DNA of 64,000 nucleotides from Amorphophallus konjac (lineage: Eukaryota > Streptophyta > Magnoliopsida > Alismatales > Araceae): the NCBI GenBank assembly GCA_022559845.1, contig CM040118.1, forward strand, positions 160,166,331 to 160,230,330, given 5' to 3'. Shown piece by piece: positions 22,502-34,404 of this stretch; the first letter of the stretch is position 1; each line of letters begins with the position of its first letter. Below the pieces are notes generated by a model. The model made no database searches. It saw only the letters and a list, made by a program, of their open reading frames with translations, and had not been told where the DNA came from. The translations under genes were made by a program, and so were the position numbers.

Positions 22502-23255
22502 TGCAGTGTCTGCAGTCAAAGAAGAAAAGTAAATTAAAAGTCCTAAAACAATGGGCAGTCTTATAAAGATTGTAACATGAGACCCTATGAAAATTTCGGC
22601 AGCATCTCCCCTTATTTGGGGTCTGCCCAAGAAGAATAGGGAGTCACCAACCAAGAGGGGGTGATCCCGGAAACAAAAGGGATTGAATCCCCAAAGAGCG
22701 TCATACCCGGGCGAAATCTAATAAGACGGGGAGAAAGCCGGACGGTCGGAGGGGAGGAACTCGCCGCCACCGTCGAGAGAGAAAAGAAAATGAAGAGAGA
22801 GAACGAGCTGTGAATAATGAGAAGGAAAGAGGCTTTCGGCGCCTCAAATAGAAGCCCGAAGCGAAAGGTTCTCGGTGCGGTAAAACGCGCGCCGAGAACC
22901 CCCAGGCCGAGAGCCCCCTTCAGCCAAAAGGTGCGCCGAGAAGTCCTCCGCGCCGGGAAGCTAGGCGCGCCGAGAAGGCCTCCGCGCTGGGAAGCTAGGC
23001 GCGTCGAGACCCCCCGTCTCCACGCCGAGAGGTCTTCGCGCGCCGAGAAGCCTATGGCCTCGTGCCGAGAAGCTCCAAAGTACTGAAAATAAAGTTAGAA
23101 AATATGAAGATAGAAAAGATACGTGTGCAGAATATTGTTACAACGAGATGATCAGGTCTAAGGACCGGATTGAAGAGAAATTGAGGAAGATACCCTCGAA
23201 TAATGAGAGTCACCTGCAAGCCCCGTGCCGCTTATTCTGCGCTTACGCCGCCCGC
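22502..23255 (-). promoter_or_regulatory. Region upstream of the PMD gene; possible promoter and 5' leader
   Basis: No gene is seen. On the minus strand there is TTTATAA at 22561-22567, about 60 nt before the ATG. The pyrimidine-rich TTTCTTCTTTGACTGCAG just before the ATG could instead be the acceptor of a 5'-UTR intron. Between 22850 and 23070 the sequence is GC-rich with many copies of CGCCGAGAAG-like motifs that also occur in the adjoining LTR. Confidence 0.4.
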
Positions 23256-23269
23256 AGGTGGGGGGCATT
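23256..23269 (+). other. Polypurine tract of the Tat element
   Basis: aggtggggggcatt lies immediately before the LTR start TGTTGACACC. It primes plus-strand DNA synthesis and fixes the element orientation as plus. Confidence 0.85.
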
Positions 23270-26200
23270 TGTTGACACCTTGAAAATGAACAAGGGTGGA
23301 AGCAGATCATACCCACAGTGAAAGACCAATGATGAAGCTCGTCAACCATTTACCCGGCTGAAGCCTTTGTCGGCCAAGCTGATGTCCGGTGCCGATGTCA
23401 CTCAGACGGCAGCACTGATAAAGCAGTAGTCGCTTGACTAATGAGAACTCCTAGCACACTTTAATAAGAGCTGTGTTACTGCCTCATCCAAGAATCCACA
23501 GATGACATGTCAGGGTAAGTCAGATGTCGGCTTATTGACAGATGTGATGTGAGATAAAGATGAAGCCGGTACCGGCAGATGAAGATTGTAAAGGCTTTTG
23601 CAAAGTCAGAACACAAGAAGAATCGTCTCCACAGATTATACACCCGGCTGAAGTCTTCCCAGACTAAAGCTGATGTCCGATCTCGTCACCATTCAGGTGA
23701 CGATATCGATAAAATGATGCCCGGTTTTGTCATCATTCAGATGGCAATACTGATGAAACCCCTGTCTGCGGACTGATGAAAACCCTACTAATGATCTCAA
23801 TACAAGCTATATCACCAACGGAGGACCCTTTTGGGTGCTGATGTACTTGAGGGGCCGATAAAGGGCCTGGTCTAAGAGACCTAAGTGGGCCTGTAATAGT
23901 GGCGCCGGGAGCCCCTTGTCGAAGCCCAATGGCTGCACTGAAAGGCTGGAGTCCTGCGCGCCGGGAAGCCCTCAGCTGAGGCGCGCCGTGAGATGCCTGC
24001 CGAGAAGGCAAAGAGGGACGGTTATAAAACCCCCTTCCCTTCGAAAAGAAAAAGAGGACGACAAGAAAAAAGAGAGACAGAAGATAGAGATAGGGAGAGA
24101 TAGAAAAAGACAGAAGAGAGACCGAGAGGGAAAAAAGAAGAAGCTGGGAGAAGAAGAAGAAAGGAAGATTCAGGTGGGTAACCGGGGAGGGAGAGGAGTC
24201 AATGCTCCGCCCTCCCCCATGCTTTCCTCTTTTTTTTTTTCTGATGTAATCTGGCGAGTCTTTCTCAATTTATCAATGTAGCCGGAGGATTCCGGTCTCG
24301 ATTTCCACCTCTCTGTCTTTCATTTCCCTTCTACGATCTGTGTAAGTTTGGGATGATGCAATGAAATGAAGTATCAACATGGCCCGTTTGGGCATTCGAT
24401 TGATTGAGATATCTGCTGTCTTTCTCCCCTTCTTGCATCGGTTGTTCTTCGGAATATTGGTTTGCCTAGATGCTCCAGCTTTCCGACTCGTGTTTCGACC
24501 CCCTCCCTAGCCCGTTCTCTGGTGAAGGACGAAGACGGAGCCTCAACCCTCGTTCAGTGGGTTATTGGGCTCTGTCCCCCCTCCTTCCCTCCCCTTGGAT
24601 CATGGTTTTCTCGAATATCATAGATTTCTGCTGAGCTCCCATCTCGTTCAGGGTCAGAGACATCAATCTCTTGACCGTCTGAGCAGCAGGTGAGTAGAGA
24701 AAACACCATACGTCCCACAAGGATTCGATAATGGATGGTCTGCCCTTCGACTAATACTAACCTCCATGTAATCCCCTCCTGCACTCCAGATCTTGCCTCA
24801 ATCTGAGCCAGAAATCCCAGAAGTCTCCTGAGCAGAGTATCGCAATCAAGCCATAAACCCTTTAGCCCCTTCCCGGCGTGGTCATTTCCCCGCCGAGAGC
24901 TACGCCGCCGAGAGGTCCCTTTCCTTAGCCCCTTCAGCAAGTCAATAAAGCCCTTCAATATAGCCTTCCCGGCCCGGGCTTCCCGGCGCCAGGTTCCCGG
25001 CGCGGTGACGGGCGCGCTGAGAAGTACCCCACGCCGGGGACCACCCCTTGTGCCTTCCACCCCTTCGAACTGTAAAACACATAGATATACCCCTGGAACC
25101 CCTGATAAACTTTCCTGCCACCAATGGAGAAACCACACCGATAGCCCCTACAGTCCATTCAGTGTGACCTTGAATTCGGTCGAAGGATGCCCCAGATCAC
25201 CATATATACCTAAGGGATAAAGATTATTGGGGATAACCCCCCTATATAACCTTACGAGCCAAGGAAACTCTGCCACTGCATAAGTTTCAATGGCCTCAAA
25301 GGGATATTAAGTTGATGCTGTAATCACATACACGGGCTAGGGGTCCTATACCCCCTTTTTTTCTGGCTTTCATCCCGGCATTCCGTGGGTGATCGTCTAT
25401 CACTCCCTGGCAGACGCTAGGTACGGGGGAGGTGCTGCTGAAATCCTCCCAGGCCGATGAAAGATAACACTGAAGCTGTCCTCGGGACTTCGCATAGTAA
25501 TGGTGAAAAAGTTCTCTGCGTTGGACTCTTCTCCTCCAATCCCTCCCAGCTCTCGGCCTCCTTTGAAACATATACAATTAAAACCAGTTGAACCCCATCT
25601 CTGAGTCCCCAGAGCCAATCTACTTTGATATAAATTCCCAGAAAACTCTTAAAACCCTAAAAACAGGGTACCGTAAAATCCTAAATTCCTCACGGCGCCC
25701 AAACACCAATACCTTCTCGGCACCGAACTCTCGGCGCCATCAGCTCCCGGCGCAGCTTTCAGCACGTCGGGAACCCTCGCGCCGAGAACTCCTCCTCCTC
25801 CCTTCAGCCTACGCCGAGAACCCCCTTGGAGAGTCTCCGTCGCGCCGAGAAGTCGGCGCCGGGAGCTTCTTGGACTATTCCCTTCGGCCACGCCCGGAAC
25901 CTCCACCTTCTTGCCACTCACGCCGGGAGCCTTAGCCTTCCATCTGTGGTCATGCCGAGAGCCTAAGTTGCCACCCTGTGAGCCCAAATGCCCAGAGCTA
26001 ACCCACACAGAGATATCCATGGATCACCAGATATGTCCCGAGGATAAAGTTAAAGGGAGGTAGACTCCCTTATGTTCCATCGATTCGTGTCGAAGTCACA
26101 ACGACGCGCCTCCCTCTTAGCTCCGGTGAGCTATGCCAATGCATGAGTGCCACCAGCTCCTGTGAGGGAAGAGTCAAACATTGCCCTAGGGCATACATGT

Positions 26201-26793
26201 GTAACGTGGAGAGGTCCGACCTCTCTCTTCCTTTCGGCTTTCATCCCGGCACTCCGTGGGTGATAGCCTATTTCCCTCTGGGCATGATCCAGACTATGGG
26301 GAGATGATGCCGAAATGTTAATCGATGCTTTAAACCTCCGTCATGATCGTGGCTCATCCTGTCCGCGATTGATATCCTCTGTTTCACCTTTCTTCTGAGT
26401 CTGATTATTTTTGAACCGCCGATTCAGCGATATAGTTTGTTTCTGTGGTCGATGTTATTCTCTTACCTACCTTCCAGGCCTGGTATGAAGTTCAAAGTTA
26501 TGTACATGAATATCTGTTTGCCTTATGAGGCCTCCTATTTTGGCGTTTAATCAAGGGTTGTCCTTCTTAGGAAGGGCGTAATTAACGTCATAGCCTTTAT
26601 GGTATGACGGACTTCGGGTCCCGACTCGGACTTCACAATCGACTGATTAAAAGTCAGATCGAGCGCGTAATAAAATTGTCATCCCGGTGACTGGCACGCC
26701 TAATAATCAATAAATACAAATAAGAGAATTCCCCAAATAAAAAATAATAATAATAAAATTTAAATAATTTAAAAATAAAATCCGCGTTCCACA
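23270..26793 (+). repeat. 3' LTR of the Tat element (3524 bp)
   Basis: It begins TGTTGACACC after the polypurine tract and ends GTTCCACA. The next bases, ggtaccttatacatt, match the interior of the element B LTR at about 36217 and 57839, which fixes the end to within a few bases. ggtac (26794-26798) is the predicted right copy of the target duplication. It contains a TATA box followed by a GA-rich leader, and several clusters of the GCGCCGAGAAG motif (about 23950-24010, 24880-25040, 25690-25980). No coding gene is supported; the open frames inside are short and unrelated to any family. Confidence 0.85.
24023..24028 (+). promoter_or_regulatory. Probable TATA box of the Tat LTR
   Basis: gttataaaacccccttccc, followed by about 130 bp of AG-rich sequence. 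This is a typical LTR promoter arrangement, about 750 bp inside the LTR. Confidence 0.6.
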
Positions 26794-27339
26794 GGTACCT
26801 TATACATTAGTCAAAGAATCTGTATTTTCCTTACATGAGTTATCTTAAGAGCTGATGGTGAAATGGACTATGCTACTGTTAACATTTGAACTCTACATAT
26901 AATGGATTATATAGATGCAAAGTTAACCCCGGTTTGACTAGGTTGCCTACTGAGCGTCGCACTCACCCCTTGTGACACACGTTTTCAGGGGACATAGAGA
27001 AAGAGGTTGAGGAGGAGGTAGCAGCTGAAGAGTAGAGTTAGCCACTATTCGTCTGGGTATGCTATGGTAGAATGTTTCTATTTTGTGTAGGGTTATGGAG
27101 TGGTAAGCCCATGCGGGCTCATGTGTAATCTGGAACTATGAACCTGTACTCTTTTAGAGATTATGAATGGTTGAGATGTTTACCTACATTTTTATAACCT
27201 ATGGTTTCTCTCTCTCTCATGTGAATGCATGCACTTTTATTTACATTGGTGCTTTCGCAATACGTACGAAGTAATTGCTTCAGGGTCCGACAGAAAAAAA
27301 AATACCCAAAATTTGGGAATCGGACCTCGGGACGTTACA
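26794..27339 (+). repeat. Truncated first LTR of element B (last 546 bp)
   Basis: Matches the 3' ends of the other two B LTRs from ggtaccttatacattagtc to the terminal gacgttaca. It is broken on the left by the Tat LTR, so the missing part should lie left of the Tat element. Confidence 0.9.
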
Positions 27340-27342
27340 ACG

Positions 27343-27354
27343 TGGTATCAGAGC
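27343..27354 (+). other. Primer binding site, element B copy 1
   Basis: TGGTATCAGAGC, 3 nt after the LTR end; complementary to initiator Met tRNA. Confidence 0.92.
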
Positions 27355-27620
27355 ACGAGAGACAAACCAGGGTTACAACCATTCCAGATGTTCCATAGTG
27401 GAGGAAGGGATAGGTTAGAGTGGGGAAAGGGTAGAGTATGTTTGAAACCATTAAAAACCCTCTCACTTAAACAATTGTATGTTTTTTAGAACCATGCCAC
27501 CAAGAAGGCAAAGAGATCTTCCCCAGGCGGATGAGAGGGGATCGGCGGTAGATGACCCAAATGGGGCTGTCCATGCCCCTACAGTTGGCGGTGGGCAGGT
27601 GCCCAATGCGGGAGTCAACC

Positions 27621-29012
27621 TGATGGGGACATCAGATCAAGACCACTAACTTTTTATTTTACGTTTGAGTCTTTTTATTTACATTTATATCCTTAGGAAA
27701 ACATGTATGTAATTGTAAGACCTTATAAGCCAATGTGTCATTCCCTAAGGATCTTTGGGTTTTTATGCCAAAGGCCAGTAGGACCAGCAAGGGGGCCCCA
27801 TCTCCTTTCCTATTGGTTCACCTAAGCCTTAGGGCCCATGTGGGGCCAGTCAAAGGTCCAAGGTGGGCTTGTAGATGGCTTGACTATTCAAGGGGACAAT
27901 TGGATTAAAAAGTCCAATATTCTAACCCTTAAAGTCCAAGATGGTTCCCCCTTAAAATATAGTTTATCCCATGTTGTATTTTTTATTTAATTTGATCATT
28001 TGACCACATGGGGAAGAAAATCCCCTCTCTCCCACGAAATTCCCAGCCCCCCACCCCTTGCCATTCTCTACATAAGCCTATGTATAGTGTCATTAGAGAT
28101 TTTAATGAAGAATTAAGCATTTTTGCCAAGAGCAAGCCCAAGGGCACCCCTTGTGTCTCTCCTCCCCTCTTGCAGATGGATTTCTGCCATTCTAGGTTGT
28201 GAAGCCCTCATCTTGGTGTGACTCCAAGATCTCCAACCTCTGCTGGATGCGACTTCCGGCCGCCACCTTCCGTTCGTGCCGCCGTCGCGCCGCCACCGCC
28301 ATCGAGTCCACCTTTAGCCTCATTCCCCAGCAGCGTATGCATATCGAATCTATACGGGACGAGCAAGTGTCGATTACTTGGAGTTTAGCATACTCCGCGC
28401 TTCCAGGTTCGGTGACGCATCCGCCAGAGTTACCCGACCACCCGCACCCCTTACTCGGCGGGGTCGAGTTCTTCTCACCCGGGGAGAATTGATGGGGACA
28501 TCATAGCAAGACCACTAACTTTTTATTTTACATTTGAGTCATTTTATTTTCATTTATATCCTTGGGAAAACATGTATGCAATTGTAAGACTTTATAAGCC
28601 AATGTGTCATTCCCTAGGGATCTTTGGGTTTTTGTGCAAAAGTCCAGTAGCACCAGCAAGGGGCCCCCATCTCCTTTCCTATTGGTCCACCTAAGCCTTA
28701 GGGCCCATGTGGGGCCAGTCAAAGGTCCAAGGTGGGCTTCTAGATGGCTTGACCATTCAGGGGGACAATTGGATTAAAAAGTCCAATATTCCAACCCTTA
28801 AAGTCCAAGATGCTTCCCCCTTATAATATAGTTTATCCCATGTTGTAGTTTTTATTTAATTTGGTCACGTCCCGTGACTCGATCCGAGTACAGCACGGAA
28901 GAGCCGACTACCTGACTCATTGCCTATTTCTCAATCGCGCACGGTCCAGCGTTTCCCTCGCATAGGTACGATCGCGAGCTAGAGTCCCAGGTCGCGTGTC
29001 CGTCCCGCATCA
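27621..29012 (+). mobile_element. Small non-autonomous LTR element (1392 bp) in B copy 1 gag
   Basis: It begins TGATGGGGACATCA and ends GCATCA, with the 5-bp target duplication caacc at 27616-27620 and 29013-29017. Copy 2 of B has no insertion at the matching place (about 37051). The first about 377 bp (27621-27997) recur as a direct repeat at 28490-28866, preceded by a purine tract (ggggagaat). After that the two terminal repeats differ. No coding frame of note occurs; size and structure resemble TRIM-like elements. No clear tRNA primer site was found. Confidence 0.75.
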
Positions 29013-29636
29013 CAACCTGGAAGGGTTCATGCAGAGCTTCTAAGGGTTGATGCAGGCCATGTAGCAACAAATGCTGCAGCAGCCCGCAGTCGCACCACGT
29101 CACGACCTGCCGGCACTTGATCGGTTCCTAAGGTTGGCGCCTCCTATCTTTAAGGGGGAGAGCCATCCAGAGGTGGCTGAGTCGTGGCTCAACGAAATGG
29201 AAAAAAAGTTCCGCGCAATGCGGTGTCCCGAAGAGGAGAAGGTGAACCTGGCGGCCTATGTTCTGTAAGACCAGGCCGACTTGTGGTGGAAGGCCAAGAT
29301 GTGGACCACCTTTACGGACTACCACGATGGTGACATACTATGGGAGGAATTCTTGGCTGTCTTCCGAGAGAAGTATTTTCCCGAGCATGTGCGAGATGCG
29401 AAGGAGCAAGAATTTCTAAGCCTCGAGCAAGGGAGCATGTCGGTGGCCGACTATGAGGCCAAGTTTTCAGCTCTGGGCCAATATGCTCCACACATATTCA
29501 ATGATGCACGTTAGAAGGTGAAGAAATTTGTCAATGGACTGCGTAGCAATGTTCGACGCTATGTCGCAACCCAAGACCCAGGCTCCTACCCAACGGCGTT
29601 GAGGCTTACTCATTTAGCCGAGCAAGAAAATACAAG

Positions 29637-29703
29637 GTAATGGCTGAAGCCATGAAAATCTAGGAGACATATAAGGTTAAATTCTAACAAATGTCCACTA
29701 TAG
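29637..29703 (+). other. Predicted 67-nt intron in B gag, copy 1
   Basis: Donor CAAG|GTAATG, branch-like TTCTAAC and acceptor CCACTATAG. Unspliced, the donor supplies an in-frame TAA. Spliced, the gag frame continues in phase into the nucleocapsid zinc knuckles and protease. The same 67 nt with the same sites occur in copy 2 at 37673-37739. Confidence 0.65.
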
Positions 29704-29740
29704 GTTCGCCGAGGAGCAAAAGTCATCGGGCAAAAGGCCT

Positions 29741-32700
29741 ATGCAGGCCGGAGGGAGGCGAGACAAGGAAAAGGTGGCGCGCCAAGAACCGGTTCCGAGG
29801 GGTGGATCGGGTATTCCATTTTGCATCCAGTGCGGACGCAACCATCAGGGACAAGAATGCTGGAGGGCAGAAGGAAAATGTTATGAATGCAGCGAGGCCG
29901 AACACTTCGCGAAGAACTACCCCAAGAAGGCCCAACAAAAGCTATTTTCTCCACAAGAGAAGATCCAGTACAAAGGGCGGGTCTATGCACTAATGCAAGA
30001 AGAGGCAGACAACACCCCTACTTTGGCTGAAGGTACGCTCCTTGTGGATAATGTCTATGCAAAGGTCTTGTTTGACCCAGGAGCTACACACACATTTATA
30101 TCCACCAACTTTGCTAATCAACTGAAGAACCGACCCCAAGCCACATTCTTCGGGGAAATGGTAGTTAGTACACTGACCGAGAAACAAGTCCACACCAAGT
30201 TTGTGATCCCTACTATTGAGGTAAAGATCTGTGGGAGAAGATTGTTGGGAGAAGCCTACATCCTAGACATGGCCGATTATGACCTCATCCTGGGGATGGA
30301 CTGGTTAGACAAACATTTCGCCCACTTGGACTGCCGTCAGAAGAGAGTGATTTTTCAGGAACCGGGGAGGGAGACATTCTTCTTTCAAAGCCCTAAGGAC
30401 AAGTCCGGGAGAATGATAGTATCAGCCATCCGGGCCACCAAGCTGATCAGCAGAGGGTGCGACTATTTCTTAGCTAGTGTGGTGCTTGAAGAAGGCTCTG
30501 TCAAGATTCTAGAAGACTTGGACACAGTCCTAGAATTTCCTGATGTATTTCCCAAGGATCTGCTGGGACTACCACCAGCTCGTGAGACAGAGTTCTCCAT
30601 TGAGCTAGCATCGGGCACCGCACCCATCTCTGTTCCCCCATACCCAATGGCTCCGGCAGAACTTGCTGAACTCAAGAAGCAATTGCAAGAGTTGCTAGAC
30701 AAGGGCTTCATCCGGCCCAGCGTGTCCCCGTGGGGAGCACCGGTCTTGTTCGTGCAGAAGAAGGATGGGACCATGTGGCTGTGCATTGATTACCGCAAGC
30801 TCAACCAGGTCGCCATAAATAACAAGTACCCTCTACCGAGGATTGAAGAGTTGTTTGACCAGCTATCATCTGCCAAGGTCTTCTCCACGATTGATCTGAG
30901 AACATGTTATCACCAGATCTGAATCAAGCCCGAGGATGTATCAAAGACGGCCTTTAGAACTCGGTATGGTCACTACGGGTTCTTAGTGGTACCATTCGGG
31001 GTCACCAATGCTGCAGCTGTGTTCATGGAGCAGATGAACCATATCTTCCACCCCTATCAAGATCAGTCTGTCATGGTCTTTATTGACGACATCCTGATAT
31101 ATTCTACCAGTCAGGAGGAACATCGACAACACTTGAGAGTGGTTCTTCAGACCCTCAGGGAGAACAAGTTCTTCGCCAAATTCAGCAAGTGCGAATTTTG
31201 GCTTGATCAGGTTATGTTCCTCAGACATGTTATCTCCGGGGACGGTATAGCAGTGGACCCGAACAAGGTGGAAGCAGTGTCAAAGTGGGAAGCACCGAAG
31301 ACAGTCATGGAGATTAGAAGCTTCCTTGGCCTAGCTGGATACTACCGTCGGTTCATCGAAGGCTTCTTCACCATTGCAGCCCTAATGACCAAGATGACCA
31401 AGAAAGAAGCAAAATTTATCTGGTCAAAGGAGTGCGAAGACCGCTTTCAGATGCTCAAGGAAAAATTGACTTCGACCCTAGTACTGGCACTCCCTCAGGG
31501 GGTTGATGGCTTCACTGTCTACACGGATGCCTCTAGAATCGGCCTCGATTGCGTACTAATGCAAAATGGCCAGGTGATCGCCTATGCCTCAAGACAGCTA
31601 AAGGACCATGAAAGGAACTACTCCACTCATGACCTGGAAATGGCAGCAGTGGTCCACACTTTGCGTATCTGGAGGCACTACTTATATGGGTTCAGTTTGA
31701 GGTCTTCACCGACCATCAGAGCCTCAAGTACATATTCACCCAGAAGGAACTCAATTTAAGGTAAAGAAGATGGGTCCAACTATTGAAGGACTATGACTTA
31801 GTCTTACAGTACCATCCGGGCAAGGCGAATGTAGTGGCGGATGCTCTCAGCTGAAAGTTGATGGCGCTGAGTTTGCACCGAGAGTGGGATCTGATGGAGG
31901 AAGTGATCGAATCACGACCCGAGAAAAGGAAGCAGTTTCGGTCTCCTATCCGGGTGGTCGGCAAAATCTGCCTACTTAGATAGAATTACTGAGGCACAAA
32001 GGTGGGATGTGGCATTGCAGAGATAACTGAACAATGAAAACTTCCAAATGGGGATTAATGGACTGATCACATTCCGAGGAAGAATTTGTGTACGAGATGA
32101 TGTGGAGATGAAGAAGGACTTGATGCGGGAGGCTCATAGGTCAAAGTTCTCCATCCATCCCGGAAGCACCAAGATGTTCCAGGATATGAAGAGGACATAT
32201 TGGTGGCCAGGAATGAAGCGAGACATTGCAGAGTTCGTGTCCAAATGTCTCACATGTCAGCAGGTAAAAATTGAGCATCAAAGACCTGGCGGTCCTCTCC
32301 AAACCATTGAGATGGCACAATGGAAATGGGAATAAATCAGCATGGACTTTGTGTCGGGTCTACCCATGACCAGGAGAAGGCATGACACAATATGGGTAAT
32401 TGTGGACAGGTTCACAAAGACTGCACACTTCCTGCCCGTTAACAAGCAAACTCTAATCGAATCCTTAGCGAAATTATTCATCACTGAGATTATTCAGTTG
32501 CATGGTGCACCCTTGTCCATCATTTCTGATCGGGACCCTCGATTCACTGCGAGGTTCTGGAAGAGTTTGCAGCAGGCTATGGGGATAGAGTTGCGGCTCA
32601 GCTCGGCCTTTCATCCTCAAACCGATGGGCAATCCGAGCGTACCATCCAAACCCTAGAAGATATGCTGAGGGCGTGCAGTATTGAATAGAGAGGCAATTG

Positions 32701-33385
32701 GGATGATCACTTACCCCTAATAGAGTTTGCATACAACAATAGCTACCACTCCGCCATCGGAATGGCACCTTATGAGGCACTTTATGGGAAGCCATGTAGG
32801 TCACCAGTATGTTGGTATAAAGCTCGCGAGAAGCAACTATTCGGGCTATAATTGGTGCAAGACTGCTCAGAGAAGATATCCATGATCCGACAGTGACTCC
32901 TCACAGCCTAGAGCCGTCAGAAAAGTTATGCAGACCAGTGGCGGAGAGAGTTGACATTTGTGAAAGGAGACCATGTATTCCTAAAGGTGTCTCCTACCAA
33001 GGGAGTCATGCGATTTGGGAAGAAGGGAAAGCTCAGTCCTAGGTATATCGGGCCTTTTGAGATTCTACAAAGGGTCGGTGAGGTGGCTTATCGACTTGCA
33101 CTCCCGCCCGCTCTGGCACATGTGCATCCGGTTTTCCACGTCTTCATGCTCAGGGAATATGTCCGAGAAGACTCGCATGTGATAGAATACGAGCCCCTGG
33201 AAGTTCGAGCAGATCTGTCTTATGTGGAGCGGCCCATCGAGCTCATAGACCAGAAGGAATAGGTATTGAGGAATAAGACCATCCGGCTGGCAAATGTCTT
33301 ATGGAGGAATTCTCATTCTGAGGAAGCAACTTGGGAGCCGGAGGACAAGATGCGCCAGGAATACCCCCAACTATTCGGTAAGTAA
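29741..33385 (+). pseudogene. pol: Nucleocapsid-Pro-RT-RNase H-integrase of element B, copy 1
   Basis: Two knuckles begin near 29822; the second has lost its last Cys (AKNY). The protease site is [11 protein letters not shown] (Asp at 30074). RT carries [23 protein letters not shown] and catalytic FIDD (31078-31089). RNase H shows [10 protein letters not shown] and [11 protein letters not shown]. Integrase has a zinc domain, then Asp 32343, Asp 32528 and Glu 32636 (D,D35E). The tail has [26 protein letters not shown] and a chromodomain-like end ([17 protein letters not shown]), stop 33383-33385. Defects include TGA 30920, a 1-bp loss near 31690, a 1-bp gain near 31937 and stops near 31763, 31852, 32021, 32333, 32687 and beyond 32849. 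Confidence 0.9.
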
Positions 33386-33435
33386 TTTTCCCTGAAGGGA
33401 AGTTTTTCAATTCAATTTCGAGGATGAAATTATTT

Positions 33436-33449
33436 TAAGGGGGAGAGAA
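33436..33449 (+). other. Polypurine tract, element B copy 1
   Basis: aaggggggagagaa lies directly before the LTR start TGTTATGACC. Confidence 0.85.
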
Positions 33450-34396
33450 TGTTATGACCACTAATTGGGCACTATCCCAATCGGGTATGATTCGGGCCCA
33501 TGAACCCAACGGGCCAGAAATCTGGACAGATTAATTAAGAATCCTTAGAAAACCCGTAACTTAACATAGGAAGATCAGAAAAGGATGAAACTAGGCTCGT
33601 TAGAAAGCTTGGGCCCTTAGCCCAAACTCCCTTGTTGGGAAGGAAGCCCAATTCACACCAGACCTTGGGCCCAGAACCCTTTGGCTGACAGCTGTCACGA
33701 AGGGGTGTGACTGTTGGGGAAATTCAAAGGTAATTAATAAGGAATTCATAACTTCACCTGTGGTTAATGAAATGACATCAAATTAAAGCCAACATTTCGA
33801 GTAGGATGTGAGCCACAACTTCTATGATGGGGTCAAGGCCCAATGCGGATTGGATAATAGAGTTGTGCCCAGATTACTTCGGGCTACCGAAAGGTCATAA
33901 TTTGAATAAGGGAGAATAAAGGATAAACTTGCAAAAATAATTACTCGGGCTAGGGATACTGAAATTTGATGAAACTATGACCCAAAGTTAGATATGGAAG
34001 CCCTCTTTATTTCATCTGAAGACATCTGAATCCAAATCCCAACAGGATAGCGCACCCACTCGTATTTATGACCACGTAGACGAAGGGTCGCGACTAAAAG
34101 AGAGGAGGAATAATGTTAATATTGTGAAAATCATAACTCAGGCTAGATTTGATGGAATTCAATGAAACCATGACTGAACGTTAGATCTGGAAGTCCTCTT
34201 CTTTTTATATGAAGACAACCAAACCTAAATTCTAACAGAAAAGCACGCCCATTTGCATATATGACCGGGTAGATGAAGGGTCACCTCGGTTCAAACCGAA
34301 GGGGTGCTTAACATTTAACCCCTCCTTAAAACCAGAGACCTTGGGGCTGGGCTGAACCTTGCTAGACGTGGGAAAAGTCTTGGGAGGCTTGAAACC

Positions 34397-34404
34397 TATA
34401 TAAA
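34397..34404 (+). promoter_or_regulatory. TATA box of the middle B LTR
   Basis: TATATAAA, conserved at the same place in the third LTR (56041-56048). Downstream sequence is conserved (gtgggttccaagggtggtca). Confidence 0.65.

Larger units (their letters stand above)
4332..26793 (+). mobile_element. Giant Tat/Ogre-type Ty3/gypsy retrotransposon (5' end off-window)
   Basis: From left to right there are an extra ORF upstream of gag, gag, protease, RT, a degenerate RNase H, a second RNase H, integrase, a repeat-rich untranslated region, an antisense gene, a polypurine tract and a 3524-bp LTR starting TGTTGACACC. An ORF before gag and a dual RNase H are hallmarks of the Tat lineage (Ogre and relatives). 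At least 22.5 kb is present without the 5' LTR, which lies beyond element A. The right end interrupts an LTR of element B: the bases after 26793 (ggtaccttatac) continue that LTR exactly. Several frameshifts and nonsense codons mean this copy is not autonomous now. Confidence 0.85.
27494..29740 (+). pseudogene. gag: Gag of element B, copy 1 (interrupted by a small LTR element)
   Basis: The frame begins at ATG 27494 (MPPRRQRDLPQADERG) and runs 42 codons to the insertion of a small LTR element at 27621. It resumes at 29013 with the capsid region (PPIFKGESHPEVAESWLNEM, WKAKMWTTF, FPEHVRDAKEQEFLSLEQGS). Stops TAA and TAG near 29041-29065, TAA near 29266 and TAG near 29513 are single-copy decay; most are CAA or CAG to TAA or TAG against copy 2. 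By contrast the stop at 29638 is shared with copy 2 and lies in a predicted 67-nt intron. The capsid would assemble the particle. Confidence 0.85.

Noticed and set aside
24554..25138. 194-codon minus-strand frame in the Tat LTR
   Set aside because: Lies wholly in the LTR, low complexity, no domain, overlapping equally open frames.
27621..29012. Cassandra-type TRIM with 5S rRNA sequence
   Set aside because: No 5S-like promoter or rRNA segment is visible in either terminal repeat.
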